A stretch of DNA of 64,000 bases from Celoporthe dispersa (lineage: Eukaryota; Ascomycota; Sordariomycetes; Diaporthales; Cryphonectriaceae). The stretch is taken from positions 310,001 through 374,000 of the forward strand of contig WAID01000001.1 in NCBI GenBank assembly GCA_016584495.1. Direction: 5' to 3'. Below are positions 9,548 through 22,140 of this stretch, in pieces (the stretch's first letter is position 1; the number at the start of each line of letters is the position of its first letter). Under the pieces are notes generated by a model. It worked only from the letters and a program-made list of their open reading frames with translations. It did not search any database and was not told the DNA's origin. Both the position numbers and the translations under genes were made by a program.

Positions 9548-11203
9548 TGTAAAGGATTGACTCTTTTGGATAGATTCGAAAAAGTATCTAAATAATATTG
9601 AGATTGAATATGCAGTTTTAGCTAACTATTGAAAAAATGCTAGCGCAATGAATCTATTTATATTATACAGAATGCCGCCCTAATCCATTAGCAATCCTAT
9701 TTCTTAGCTAGCCTATAGTTAGCTCTTTATATATCCCTTTTCTTATTTATCCTATAGAGAGAATTATAAGAAAATATTACAATATTAGCTTATTAATGCA
9801 ATATTTTATCTAGCATTCTTTATAAGCTTCTATCTCTATCTCGCACTATATATATAGCAATAGCAAACTAAAATTGGCAAAGAATTCTATAATTTCTAAG
9901 TATTATTTTATCTGCAATACTAAAAGATAATTCTAGCTCAATTCTAGCTATTTCTCAATATAAATAATATAATAGGAAAGTTTTATATTGATAGATAGTA
10001 ATAGCTAACTCTATTGCTAATAGATATTCTAGCTTCTTTATTCAAATTTGCTCTGCTTTCTTTGAATATTTATTTGATTAGTTTCTTAGCAAGAGTATTC
10101 TCTGATAAGTAATAATTATTAAAATTGATCGATATAATTCTACTTTCGCTTTGAGTATAGCTTGCTTCTAATTCGGATATAGCTCAGGAATAGTAAAGAT
10201 TTATATTGAGAAAATTTTGCGCTTTTCTATTTTTAATTTTATCCTATTTAGAATCTTTTTCTTTTCCCTAGCTTTTATTAATAAGCTTGCAATTTAAATT
10301 TATCTCTCTTTATACTGGGAATAATCTCTTTTGTAATGCTCTAGTTTACTATATCTATAATATTTGATAGATGCATTTGCTAAATTAATATTGATTTTTA
10401 TTAGATTTTCGAGAGAAAAGCTTATTATAATAGCTTTAGCAAAGCTTACTATAAATATATTATTAAATTAATATAATAATATAATGAAATCTGCAAACTT
10501 ATTTAGCTACTTTTCGCAATCAAAATATATTTTGAATAAGCTAGAGAGAAATATAATAAGAAGAATTATTTTATATATATTTAGCTAATTTTATACTCTT
10601 ATTATATATAATAGCTTCTTTTAGTAAACTAAATATAATATTATTATCTCTTTTCTTTTTTATTGAATTATAATTAAGCTAAGGCTAGTTTTTCTTTTCT
10701 TATAAAAATTGCTAAGAATTTAGCATATTCTTTTTTAGAAAAGTTTCAATTTCTAGATTCTCCTAGCTTGCTATTATTATTAATAAAATATATAATAAGA
10801 AATAGTTTTTAAAAAAGCTTAGCTAATTATAAATATAGAAAAATTAAGCTGTTTTATTTTCAATTGCTTTCTTATTAATTGCGAATTTCGTATATATTTT
10901 TATTATTTAAATCTCGAATTAGTCTTTAGATATAAATTTAGCGATATAAGAAAGTTGTTATTGTAAAATTATTCTTATATAATACTTTATAAGCTTGAAA
11001 GCAAGAGATATTTAATCTATATAAAAGATTGATTCTTTTGAATAGATTCGAAAAAGTATTTAAATAATATTAAGATTGAATATGCAATTCTAGCTAATTG
11101 CTGAAAAAGTGCTAGCATAATAAGCTTACTTATATTATATAGAATGCTGCTTTAGTCTACTAGCAACTCTATCCCTTGGCTGGCTTATGGCTAGCTTTTT
11201 ACA
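9548..11203 (-). mobile_element. Gag-only LTR element, copy A
   Basis: A 1,656-bp element in reverse orientation, flanked by the exact 5-bp target duplication AATTT (9543-9547 and 11204-11208). The LTRs are 9548-9731 and 11020-11203, 184 bp each, with TGTAAAGG...ACA ends. It is the most heavily mutated of the three copies, and its gag is recognisable only by alignment with copies B and C. It sits inside the old AT-rich repeat. Confidence 0.82.
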
Positions 11204-11639
11204 AATTTTATTAAAAAAATTATATTAATCAAATAAAATCAAATAATAATAAAATAATAACAAAATTAAAATTTCAATATACAAATATTATTAAAAAATT
11301 AAAATTATATTAATTAATTAAAAAATATTAAAAACTAATTAAATAATAAATAATAATAATTTTAATTAAATTAATAAATATATCGAATTATTTTTTATTC
11401 GAATAGCTAAATAAAATAATAATTAACGAATATAATAGTTTTTCAATCTTTAATTTTTCAATTTTTTTACTTTTTGAATATTATTTAAAATATAATAATA
11501 AACGAATCGAACAATAAAAAGCTTTAGCTTTTGCTAATAATAATTATTAATTTAATAAATAATTAAAATATAATACGAAATCTTTTTATTTTTTGCAAAA
11601 TAGCTATTGAAAAATTTATTTTCAAATAGCTTTTTTGAT
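11204..11639. other. AT-rich DNA, continuation of the decayed repeat
   Basis: This continues the repeat interrupted by gag-only copy A and matches sequence near 8,800-8,960. No gene or open frame seen. It forms the left flank of copia copy 1. Confidence 0.45.
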
Positions 11640-12338
11640 TATAAGCATATATAACTAAATTTATACTATAACTATGAATATTATGTAATTATATTACATC
11701 AGCAATAACTTATAGCTGATTATATATAAAATAATATATATATGTTTCTATATATGCTCAAATAGGAAAGAGAAACAATAAACATTCGAAGAAATTCGAA
11801 TATATAAATATATATATATTTCTTTTATTATTCAATAACTAAACAAGCTATAGAGCCAAGGAAACTATATTACTAATCACTATATATTATATAGTGATAT
11901 AACATATGATTATGTAAGAGGTTGCTTATTAAGCATATTATATAAGCAGAAAATGCTAGAAGTTTCGAGAAATACTAAGATAGCGAAAGCTAAATTTTAT
12001 TATATTATATATTTTTTCTTAAAGCTCTCTGCGTAATAACTAATATATACGAATGCAATATTGATTTATAATAGCTGATAAATGCTTATAAATCAACAGC
12101 TATTGATTATAAATCAATAGTAATAGAATATTCGAGAAACTAGAATAGTTCAATTATAAATAAATGCTTTCCCTTTCTCTCTTGAGGAAAGAAAGAAAGC
12201 AAGAATAACAATAATAATAATATAATATAAATCAATCTCTCTTACTATTTCTCTTTTGAATAAGCGCTTATACTATTATATAAGCTGATTATATAATCTC
12301 CTCGATCCTAAATGCATAATAATAATTTCTGTCTTTGA
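11640..12338 (+). repeat. Copia copy 1, 5' LTR
   Basis: A 699-bp LTR matching 21441-22140 (700 bp). It contains TA-rich palindromic blocks, a nested inverted repeat around 12,060-12,125 (AAATGCTTATAAATCAACAG with its complement), and ends GTCTTTGA before the leader. Confidence 0.85.
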
Positions 12339-12708
12339 GATTATAAATTTGGATATGCAACTAATTAACGAATTCTCTTATAGCGATTTTTCAATCGATT
12401 ATTCCTTTTCTATTATTATAGAGGAATCTCAAGCTGATGCTTTATAAGCATATATTCGCTATAAAGATCAAATTTTATATAAAGAACTTTCTATTTATCT
12501 CAATAGTTTCGAAATCTATACTTTCGATTCTATCGAGAAATATTACGAAGAAATACATTTTTCTTCTAAGCTTTCTTTTATTTTTCTTATTTTAAATAAG
12601 AAAGGAAGTTTTCTATATAATTTATATCTTATCGAATAATTTCGAATAAATATATATATATTTATTCAATAATCTTTTTTTAAAAGAATATTTCTTTTAT
12701 AAGTAAAA

Positions 12709-12906
12709 ATGGCTTCTATCGATAAGATTGCTATTCCGAAGCTTAAAAGAATAAATAATTATATTATTTAGTTTCTTAGAATAGAAGCAGCTTTAATCGA
12801 AAAGGGTTATATTAATACTATTAAATTTTTTTTTAGCGAATAACAAAATTAATAAAGAAACCAATTGAAAAGCTTTTGCTATAATTAAGCTATTATATAA
12901 GGATAG
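12709..12906 (+). pseudogene. Copia gag, N-terminal fragment (copy 1)
   Basis: The frame opens with MASIDKIAI, as in copia copy 3 at 62,122, and runs into the gypsy insertion at 12,907. The rest of gag resumes at 15,233. TAG stops at former Trp/Gln positions are consistent with RIP. Confidence 0.75.
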
Positions 12907-13388
12907 TGTAATGAGCACTGCAGTAATCCGAAGATTCCTAAGTACCGATTGGGTTTATGCTAGTAAGAGAGATATCAAAAGTGTTGAGTCCTTGAATACG
13001 GAACTGTACAAGTCCTAATAAGCGATGCAAGTGTTCACTGCTTTTGGGGCTATTCAATGTGTAAGACTGAATACTTAGATTGACGACTGAAGAGCTATGT
13101 ACTGAATCTATCTACTGGTAATGAGTATATCCTTATATATTCAGCTCTTCAGTCTTGCCTAGGGTATCTATGTTCTGATTGTTGCTAGGCAAGTCCTTGA
13201 ATCGTTTGCCTAGCGATTGATTCCTTATAGGCGGTGGGTCCTGGACTCTAATCCTTACTTATGTAATCCTGCATTCCCTTTTTCTGTACTAGAGTATTGG
13301 ATTCTCAGCTCCAGGAAGGTCTGTTCCGGGTAGCTTGGGCGCTGTGCTATTTCCCTATCGTGACCTGCATATTGGATGGATCATAATA
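12907..13388 (-). repeat. Gypsy derivative, 3' LTR
   Basis: A 482-bp LTR pairing with 14751-15232; its terminal CA is now TA on the plus strand (TCATAATA). It keeps more G+C than its partner, so RIP hit the two LTRs unequally. Confidence 0.88.
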
Positions 13389-13479
13389 TCATCTCCTTTC
13401 TATGGATCGTTGTCCCTAACGATCTTCTGTAAGTTTTCAGCTTATTCCTTGTTTTTCTTATCGTTCTTTCCTAATCGAG

Positions 13480-14046
13480 ATGTCTTGCAGAGTCAAGAGT
13501 TTTTGTGTTCAAAAATCTGTTGCCGTTCCCAAGAGCATTGCCGAGTGCGATTCTCTAGTTGCTCGCATCTTGGAAAATTTTATCGAGATGCCCATTTGTT
13601 CTTTTTGTGAGGATCGCAATCTCCCTTCCTGTCAGGTATTGCCTGATAATTCTATCTATTGCGCCGAATACGTTCGTCAGGGTCATTCGAAGTGTGACGT
13701 CCTTAATCCTTCTCCTGCGGAGCTCCGCAATATCGCCACTCAGCATTGGAAGCTGGAGAATGAGATTGAGGACTTAGAGACCAAGTTGCTGCGATTTCGT
13801 CAATAGAAGCGGCTATGATCTGACAAGATGAAGCGTGCCCTGCGTCGCGGCATCTCTCAGGTGGAGGAGTTGGATCGTGTGGAGGCTGAAGAGGCCGAGG
13901 CGGAGCGTTTGGCCGCCGAGGAGGCCAACCGTGGTGTTGAGGTGTTGGTGCCCGAGTTGGTTGGGATTCTCCAAGTCTGGCCTCCTCCTTTCTTAGACTT
14001 CTCCATCCGTCGTTCATATAGGCGGTTGTTGATGCGGATTGCCTGA
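13480..14046 (+). pseudogene. Antisense Cys-rich/coiled-coil ORF of the gypsy element
   Basis: One plus-strand frame from ATG 13480 to TGA 14044-14046, opposite to the element's gag. It is broken only by TAG at 13804-13806 and TGA at 13816-13818, both explained by single C-to-T changes. The N-terminal half has a cysteine cluster (CSFCEDRNLPSC, then YCAE[C/Y]VR...KC) that looks zinc-binding. The second half is a charged heptad-like helix (EELDRVEAEEAEAERLAAEE). The related full element carries the same design at 47,343-47,776, with EANRG[I/V]EVLV conserved. After about 13,960 the frame reads into gag-side DNA across the deletion join, so the natural C-terminus is lost. I recognise the type from fungal retrotransposon-linked hypothetical proteins but know no assigned function. 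Confidence 0.7.
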
Positions 14047-14564
14047 TTCGAGAACATCGCGAAGTCCTCCAGCCAATCCTATTTGGAGATTTCATCTTTA
14101 ACTTCATCCTTGAGTCCCTTATAGTAGTGTTCTATAAGATTCTTGTCTTCCTATGGGAGCTGTATTGAGAGCTATTTGAATCTAATTGTATAGGCTAAAG
14201 CCAATTTAGTCTGCTTTAGATCCATGAATTATTGAGCTGTAGTGCGTTCTTTATTTGAGTCACTGAAGGTTTTCTTAAAAGCCTTCTCGAAACTTGCAAA
14301 GGAGTCGAATATATCCTTAATACTTTGGTTGCGTGCGTTGAGGTTGTTCTGATGCTCTAGATAGTTGCGCAGAGAAGGTTCGTACCAAATAAGGGCATCC
14401 TTTTCGAAGCGAGTTCCAGCAAGAATAATTTTTTCATGCTCAGAAGTAAACTGGGCAGCATAGTATAGGAAGTATGCCTTGCAATGAGTAAGAAATCCGT
14501 AAAGCATCTTCTGCGCTCCGTCGTATATAACTGGCTTATCCATCTTGTACGTTTTGTTCGCCAT
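13975..14564 (-). pseudogene. Ty3/gypsy gag, truncated
   Basis: Starts at ATG 14564 (MANKTYKMDKPVIYDGAQ). The first 111 codons are open to a stop at 14229-14231. The same product is recognisable to about 13,975, through FASFEKAFKKTFSD and NNRLYERRMEKSKK-like segments, which resemble the retrotransposon gag capsid region. The internal deletion removes everything downstream, including any zinc knuckle. Remaining stops fit RIP. Confidence 0.72.
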
Positions 14565-14750
14565 AATAGGAACCGGATTATTATTCTGTCGCTGTAAAGT
14601 GCGAACCTGCTCCTGAAAGTTAGCGATAGCGTTGACTATTTATTCATGCGTAAGCTTGTAAGTAGATAAAGTAGGCGTCTAAGAAGCTATTGTATTCCGT
14701 ATTGCTTAAGAGGGTAATATTGAACCTTTCTTGAATAAGAATCATCAAAA

Positions 14751-15232
14751 TGTAATAAGTATTGCAGTAATCTGAAAATTCCTAAATACTAATTGGGTTT
14801 ATACTAGCAAGAAAGATATCAAAAGTATTGAGTCTTTGAATATAGAACTGTATAAGTCCTAATAAGCAATGCAAGTATTTACTGCTTTTGGGGCTATTTA
14901 ATATATAAGACTGAATACTTAGATTGATAATTGAAAAGCTATATATTGAATCTATCTACTAATAATAAGTATGTTCTTATATATTTAGCTCTTCAGTCCT
15001 GCCTAGGGTATTTATATTCTGATTGTTGCTAGACAAGTCCCTAAATCGTTTGCTTAGCGATCGATTCTTTATAGGCAGTGAGTTCTGAACTCTAACCCTT
15101 ACTTACGTAATCCTGTGTTCCCTTTTTCTGTACTAGAGTGTTGGACTCTTAGCTCCAGAAAGGTCCATTCTGGGTAGCCTAAGCGCTGTGCCATTTCCCT
15201 GTCGTGACCTGCATATTGGATGGGTCATAACA
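14751..15232 (-). repeat. Gypsy derivative, 5' LTR
   Basis: A 482-bp partner of 12907-13388. It ends ...TCATAACA on the plus strand, followed by the duplicated GATAG. Confidence 0.88.
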
Positions 15233-15654
15233 GATAGCCTTTTATTGCATATAAAGGCAGAAAAAATAGCTAAAAATGCTTAAGAGAAATTAGAAAGTCT
15301 ATATAATTCTAAAAGATTTACTATAGATTATCTTATTCTCTATAAGTTTTTTAATAATAGTTTTTCGAATTATTTTATTATTGAAAGCTATTTATTGAAA
15401 ATTAAAGAATTTATTGATAATTTTAAATCGAAAAATATATTGCTTCCTGAATAGATTATTATTTTCTGAATTTTATATAATCTAGATAATAGCTATGAAA
15501 GCTTTATATTTGAGATTATTCAGGGATTGAGAAAAGATCCAAAAGCATATAATATAGAATCTTTTTTTTCCTCTATTATTGACAAATCAAAAGGAAAAGA
15601 AAAGAAAGAGAATATTTTATTTGCTTTGGATAAAAAGAAAAAATTCGAAAAAAT

Positions 15655-17308
15655 TGTAAAGGGCTGGCCATAAGCCAGCCAAAGGATAGGATTACCAGTA
15701 GACCAGGGCAGCATTCCGTATAATATAAGTAGGCTTATTGCGCTAATACTTTTCCAGTAGTTAGCTAGAACTGCATATTCAATCTCAATACTATTTAGAT
15801 ACTCTTTCAAGTCTATCCAAAAGAGTCAATTCTTTATATAGATTAAATATCTCTTGCTTTCAAGCTTATAAAGCATTATATAAGAATGACTTTATAATAA
15901 TAACTCTCTCATATTGCTAAACTCGCATCTAGAGACTAGCTCAAGATTTGGATAATAGAAATGCGCGCAAAGTTCGCAATTGATAAAGAAGTAATTAGAA
16001 ATAGAATAGCTTAATTTTTCTATATTTATAATCAGCTAAGCTTTTTCAAAAACTATTTCTTATTATATATTCTATTAGCAATAATAGCAAGCTAGGAGAA
16101 TCTAGAAGCTAAAGTTTTTCTAGAAAGAATATATTAAATTTTTGGCAATTCTTATAAGAAGAGAAAAGCTAGCTTTAGCTTAATTATAATTCAGTAGAAA
16201 GAGAAAGAAATAATAATATTATATTTAGCTTATTAGAAGAAGCTATTATATATAGTAAGAGTATAGGATTGGCTAGATATATATAAGATAATTTTTTTTG
16301 CTATATTTCTTTCTAGCTTATCCAAAGTATATTTTGATTGCAAAAAGTAGCTGAATAAATTCGCAGATTTTATTGCATTATTATATTAATTCGATAGTAT
16401 ATTTATAGTAAGTTTTGCTAAAGCTATTATAATAAGCTTTTCTTTCAAAAATTTGATAAAAATCGATATTAATTTGACAAATATATTTATTAAGTATTAC
16501 AGATATAATAAGCTAGAGTATTATAAAAAGAATTATCTTTAATATAAAAAAGGATAAGTTTAGATTGCAAGCTTATTAATAAGAGCTGGGGAAAAGAAAA
16601 GATTCTAAGTAAAATAAGATTGAAAATAGAAAAGCGCAAAATTTTCTTAATATAAATCCTTACTATTCTCGAGCTATATTCAAGCTAGAAGCAAGCTATG
16701 CCTAAAGCGAAAGTAAGGCTATATTGATCAATTTTAATAATTATTACTTATTAGAGAATATTCTTGCTAAGAGACTAATTAAATAAATATTTAAAGAAAA
16801 TAGAGCGAGTTTGGATAAAGAAGCTAGAATATCTATTAGTAGCAGAATTAGCTATTATTACTTATTGATACGAAATCTTTTTATTATATTACTTATATTG
16901 AGAAATAGCTAGAATTGAGCTAGAACTATCTCTTAATATTATAGATAAAGCAATACTTAGGAATTATAGAATTCTTTGCCAATCCTAGTCTATTATTGCT
17001 ATATATATAGTACGAGATAAGGATAGAAGCTTATAAAGAGTGCTGAGTAAAGCATTGTATTGATAAGCTAATATTGCAATATTCTTTTATAATTCTTTCT
17101 ATAGGATAAATAAGAAAGGGGATATATAAAGGGCTAGCTATAGGCTAGCTAAGAGATAGGGTTGCTAGTAGACTAGGGTAGCATTCCATATAATATAAGT
17201 AGGCTTATTGCGCTAGCACTTTTCTAGCAGTTAGCTAGAACTGCATATTCAATCTCAATACCATTTAGGCACTCTTTCGAGTCTATTCAAAAGAGTCAGT
17301 CTTTCACA
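15655..17308 (+). mobile_element. Gag-only LTR element, copy B (nested in copia 1 gag)
   Basis: A 1,654-bp element flanked by AAAAT on both sides (15650-15654 and 17309-17313), matching the single copia site preserved in copy 3 near 61,510. LTRs 15655-15838 and 17125-17308 are 184 bp each. The polypurine tract AAGAAAGGGGA abuts the 3' LTR, fixing plus orientation. The 1,286-bp interior shows only a gag-type frame from ATG 15886, ending in a mutated CCHC knuckle near 16,490-16,535. No protease, polymerase or integrase fits in or is seen. Confidence 0.87.
15886..16540 (+). pseudogene. Gag of gag-only element, copy B
   Basis: Aligns by eye with copy C (35085-35735): ATG, a Gln-rich start now TTATAATAATAA, a capsid-like middle and a zinc knuckle whose cysteines read Tyr or Asn after G-to-A changes. 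Many RIP stops. Confidence 0.6.
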
Positions 17309-17313
17309 AAAAT

Positions 17314-20300
17314 TTACTTTTTCGAATAAAAAAGGCATAAAAAAGCTTTATAAAAAGCAAAAGAGAATATTTTGCAATTATTGCAAATTATTAGAGTATA
17401 TAGCAGATAAATGCTATTTTCTGTATCCTAAGCTAGCCTCAAAAGACTAGAATAATCCTAATAAACAAATAAATTGCAATAATCTAAATCGAATAGAAAG
17501 AAATAATTAAGAAGAGATATTAATTACTTTATATAATAATAAATCGATTGAAAATCATTCTAATTTAATTAATATATCGATTGATAATCTAATAGATTAT
17601 AATATAAGCGAAAATAATCTTAATAAGATAAATAATTCTTATAATTCTAATAATAAAGCAGTAAAAGCTAATATTTCTTATAAAGATAATCTAAATATAT
17701 TTACAAATATAGTCTTTACTGAAAAAGATTATCAAAAGGGAAATATATATAAGCTTAATACTTTTATAGTTGATAATACTGCTAATATAAATACGATATT
17801 TAATAAATAATTATTATCAAATTATTGTTATATAAATAAAATTATAAACTAGAATAATGCTTCTATTATAGAAGTAAAAGGAGAAAATGATTTTATTATC
17901 GAATTCAATAAACATTTCTTTATTAAAAATATTTATTATATTCCTAAATTAAGAATTAATTTATTATTTATTAATAAATTATTAATTAATTATAATATAA
18001 AATTAATATTCGATAATAATATTATTGCTTTATATAAAGAAAATATGCTTATATCAAAAGGAAAATGCGAAAATGAGCTTTATACTATTCAAGCTTGTAT
18101 TTTTACTCTGAAAAAGCAATTTCTTTATTCAATTTCTTCAAATAATAATAGTAATATAATAAAGTAATAGCATATATGCTTAGAGTATATAAAGCTTCAA
18201 GCTTTAATAAAATTCTTTAAAAGCAATAATATTGCTTATATAATTGAAGATATAAAGGAATTTAATAAAGAAATATATAAAATATGCCTAAAAGCAAAAT
18301 CTATTGCTAAAATAAATAGAAAATCAGAAAATAATCTGTTTTTATATAATATAAATGAATAGATATATTCTGATATAGAAAAGCTTATAAATCTAGCTAT
18401 TTATAATAATTATAAGTATTATATAATTTTTCTCGATAAAAAGAGCTGTTTTCTCGAGATATATTTGCTTAAAAATAAAAATAAAGCTTTAAAAGCTTTC
18501 AAAGCATTTATAAATAAAGCAAATAATAATAATAATAATAAAAGAGTAAAAGAATTCTTTACTAATAATAGCTATAAATATATAAATAATAATTTCGAGA
18601 TATATTTAAAAGCAGCTGGAATAATGCATAATATAACTCCTCTATATATAAAAGAGCCTAATAGTTTAATAAAATGAATAAATTATATTCTATTAAATAA
18701 GATTTATGCTTTATTATATATAGCAAATCTTCCTAAATACTTCTAAAGAGAAGTTTTATTAGCAGCTATATATATATATAATAGAATGCCTTATAAAGGA
18801 TTAAATTATATTACTCTTTATAAAGCTAAATATAAAATAAAGCTGAATATAAATAATATAAAAGCTTGGAGATTTATTGTTTATTATAAAGATAATAGCT
18901 ATCGAAATAAATTAGATCCAAAAGCTATAAAATCAGCTCTTATTAGCTATAGAGATAATAATAATAATTATAAAGTCTGGAATATAAGCAATAAAAGACT
19001 TATATAGATTAAGGATTGCATTATAATTAAATATCAATATAATTTATTAAATGAAAAAGAAATAATATATAATAAAGATAATAAGGGAGAAGTATTATCT
19101 TTCAATATAATAAATAATAATAATAAAGATATATTGAATATATCAGCTAATAATATTTCGAAATTTAAAGTAATAATATCTTAATATAATAAAGACTATT
19201 ATAAAGATTTCGAAATAATAAACTTTTCTGAATTCGATAATAATCAAATTATCGAAAATAATATTAATAATAGCAATAGTAATAGATTTTCTACAGATTC
19301 TATTACTTTAACTATTAAAGATATTATTCTATATATAGAATATAACTTTAATTTATTTATTTAAGAAGGATTTATATTAATAATTTCGAATATATATAAG
19401 CCTAATACTATTAAATAAGCTTTTAATAATTCTAAAGCTTCTGAATAGCTTTTAGCTATAAAAGAAGAAAATAAAATATTAAATAGCCGAAATACTTTCG
19501 ATATAATAGACTTACTTTCTAGAAAAGTCGCTATAAACAGTAGATAGATATATAAGAAAAAGCTTATAAATAATAATTATATAAATCCTGATTAGATTAT
19601 AAATAAAGAAAAAATCTATCGATATAAAGCAAGATAGATAATTCAAAGCTTTAATCAAGTATTAGATATAGATTACCTAGATACTTTTAATACTATCTGT
19701 CGTTCAGAAATCTAGCATATATTGCTTATAATTGCTATAAATAAAGGATATAATATAATGCAATATGATTTAAAAAATGCATTTATTCATACTGATATTG
19801 ATATAGAAATCTATATGCAATTACTATCAAATTTATATAATAATAATATATATAAAAATAAGATGGCTAAATTAAATAAAGCTTTATATAGCTTAAAATA
19901 AGCTCTACGCCTTTGGAATAAATATTTTTCGAATATTTTATATAAGTACAGTTTCGAGAAATATCTATATAATGAAGGCATATATATAAATAAAAAGCTA
20001 TTAATAATTATAATTTGCTATATCGATAATATGCTTATAATAAGCGCAAATAATAATAATATAAATAATCTAGAAAAGGATTTATATAAAGATATTGAAA
20101 TAGAAAAGATAAGGCTATCCAAATCCTTTCTAGGAATCGATTTAAATATCGATTATAAGAAAAAGCAGTTATATATGCATCAAACTGCTTATATAAAGAA
20201 GCTTCTTGATAAATTTAATATAAATATAAATAATCATAAGCTAATTTTAATACTTGGAATTCTAAAGTAGAAGCTTAGTAAAAATAAATCAATAGCGAAT

Positions 20301-20945
20301 AAAACTGATATAATAGAATTTCAAAAGCATATAAAATCTTTATTATATCCTATTTTAAAGACTCGTCCAGATTTAGCTTTTAGTATTATATATTGCTCAA
20401 GATTTATAAGTAATCCTAATAATAAGCATTTTAAAGCGCTAGACTATATCTGGAAATATTTATTGAAATTCTCCGATTTGAATATAATATATAATTGCAA
20501 TACTATTGATTTTATAATAAAAAGGTATTGCGATAGCGATTTCGCAAATGATATAAATAATAGAAGATCTACAACAGGCTATATATTCTCTCTATCAAAT
20601 AATAATAATAATAAGAATATAGCTAATAATAATATTATTAGTTGGAATTCTCAATTGCAAAAGATTATTGCAATTAGCTCTTGTAAAGCCGAATATATGG
20701 CTTTAAAAGAAGCTGTTAGAGAGGCTATATATTTAAATAATCTATATAAATATTTTAATTCAGCTTTGAAATTAAAATATAATATAGAAATGCTTATTAT
20801 ATTAGTAGATAATACTAATACTATTAAATTAGCAGAAAATCCTAAATTTTATAAAAAAATTAAATATATTAATATAATATATTATTATATACAATAAGCA
20901 ATAGCTAATAATAAAATAAGAATAATATATACTTTTATAAAGAAT
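17314..20945 (+). pseudogene. Copia gag-pol remainder (copy 1)
   Basis: Continues copia copy 1 after the nested elements: zinc knuckle, protease region, GAG-pre/integrase (18,160-18,760), then reverse transcriptase and RNase H with YIDN near 20,018-20,029 and the RNase H stretch 20,463-20,897 open for 144 codons. The pol end has a one-base deletion (TATAAAG, near 20,937) that replaces the usual T-x-E-Q-x-A-D-F-L-T-K ending by a stop. Confidence 0.78.
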
Positions 20946-21227
20946 AATTAGCCGATTTTCTTACGAAAAGTCTACTGAATCCCTAGCAGAAATATCTTAT
21001 AAAATAGGCTAATATATCAAATAATATAGAAAATCCGGGAATATATATAAATAATGATTTATATAATAAAAAAAAAGTACAAAGAAATTATATAATAATA
21101 ATAATAATTGCGCTTTATATATTTCTATCTAATTATAGAAATATATAGGGGATATACTAGCAATATATAAATATAAAGATATAGCATTCGCATATAAGCT
21201 TTACGAGCAGCAAAAAAGATCGACGAA

Positions 21228-21258
<31 letters not shown>

Positions 21259-21440
21259 ATTATAATATGCATATATAAATAAATAAATATATAAAATAAT
21301 TATAAAATAAGCTTAATAAGCTTTACAAGTATAGCAAATATTACTTTATTAGGAAATATATAAACATTTCTTAATATATAAATATATATAAATACTTCAA
21401 TAATTAATTTATTTGCTCCCGCAAAAGAATTACAAGGGAG

Positions 21441-22140
21441 TATAAGCATATATAACTAAATTTATACTATAATTATAAATATTATATAATCATATTACGT
21501 CAGCAATAACCTATAGCTGATAATATATAAAATAATATATATATGTTTCCATATATGCTCAAATAGGAAAGAGAAATAATAAACATTCGAAGAAATTCGA
21601 ATATATAAATATATATATATTTCTCTTATTATTCAATAATTAAACGAGCTATAGAGCTAAAGAAACTATATTACTAATCATTATATATTATATAGCGATA
21701 TAACATATGATTATATAAAGGATTGCTTACTAAGCATATTATATAAGCAGAAAATACTAGAAGTTTCGAGAAATATTAAGATAGCGAAAGCTAAACCTTA
21801 TTATATTATATATTTTTCTTCGAAGCTTTCTGCGTAATAACTAATATATATGAATATAATATTGATTTATAATAGCTGATAAATGCTTACAAATCAATAG
21901 CTATTGATTATAAATCAATAGCAATAGAATATTCGAGAAACTAGAATAGTTCAATTATAAATAAATGCTTTCCCTTTCTCTTTCGAGGAAAGAAAGATAA
22001 AAGCAAGTAGCAATAATAACAATAATATAATATAAATTAATTCTTCTTACTATTCCTCTTTTGAATAAGCGCCTATACTATTATATAAGCTGATTATATA
22101 ATCTTTTCAATCCTAAATGCATAATAATCTCTGTCTTTGA
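21441..22140 (+). repeat. Copia copy 1, 3' LTR
   Basis: A 700-bp LTR following the polypurine tract AAGGGAG. Its right neighbour begins directly in a gypsy RNase H frame, so it abuts a different element. Confidence 0.85.

Larger units (their letters stand above)
12907..15232 (-). mobile_element. Internally deleted Ty3/gypsy element nested in copia gag
   Basis: Identical-length 482-bp LTRs (12907-13388 and 14751-15232) are flanked by the exact 5-bp duplication GATAG (12902-12906 and 15233-15237). Read on the minus strand the LTR begins TG (TGTTATGACCC) and ends TTACA. A purine-rich tract (AGAAAGGAGATGA on the minus strand) precedes the left LTR, so the element points left and the right LTR is the 5' one. 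Only 1,362 bp of interior remains: the gag 5' part and an antisense ORF at the other end. Compared with the complete relative at 46,692-54,310, about 5.3 kb with all of pol is missing, with a short shared CYCGAR word at the join near 13,960. It is one of the less mutated elements here. Confidence 0.9.
11640..22140 (+). mobile_element. Ty1/copia retrotransposon, copy 1, with two nested insertions
   Basis: 5' LTR 11640-12338 (699 bp) and 3' LTR 21441-22140 (700 bp) start TATAAGCATATATAAC and end GTCTTTGA. A polypurine tract (AAGGGAG, 21434-21440) abuts the 3' LTR. Gag begins at ATG 12709 and is cut by a gypsy derivative (12907-15232) and a gag-only element (15655-17308). Pol follows in copia order: zinc knuckle near 17,372-17,425, integrase, reverse transcriptase and RNase H (to about 20,900). 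RIP has damaged it: the catalytic YVDD reads YIDN near 20,018-20,029, and TAG/TAA replace Gln or Trp codons throughout. The flanks (TTGAT left, TACAA right) are not a target duplication, so the ends may come from different insertions. Confidence 0.85.

Noticed and set aside
8150..12000. Mitochondrial DNA insertion, suggested by extreme AT content
   Set aside because: No mitochondrial genes or tRNAs seen; the sequence is dispersed repeats and LTR elements with RIP-type changes.
13703..14107. 134-codon minus-strand proline-rich frame
   Set aside because: Shadow opposite the antisense ORF and across the deletion join; no family resemblance.
18465..18677. Separate Asn/Lys-rich small gene
   Set aside because: It is the integrase part of copia copy 1; the Asn/Lys richness comes from RIP and AT bias. 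The same holds for 36,539-36,751 and 60,077-60,358.
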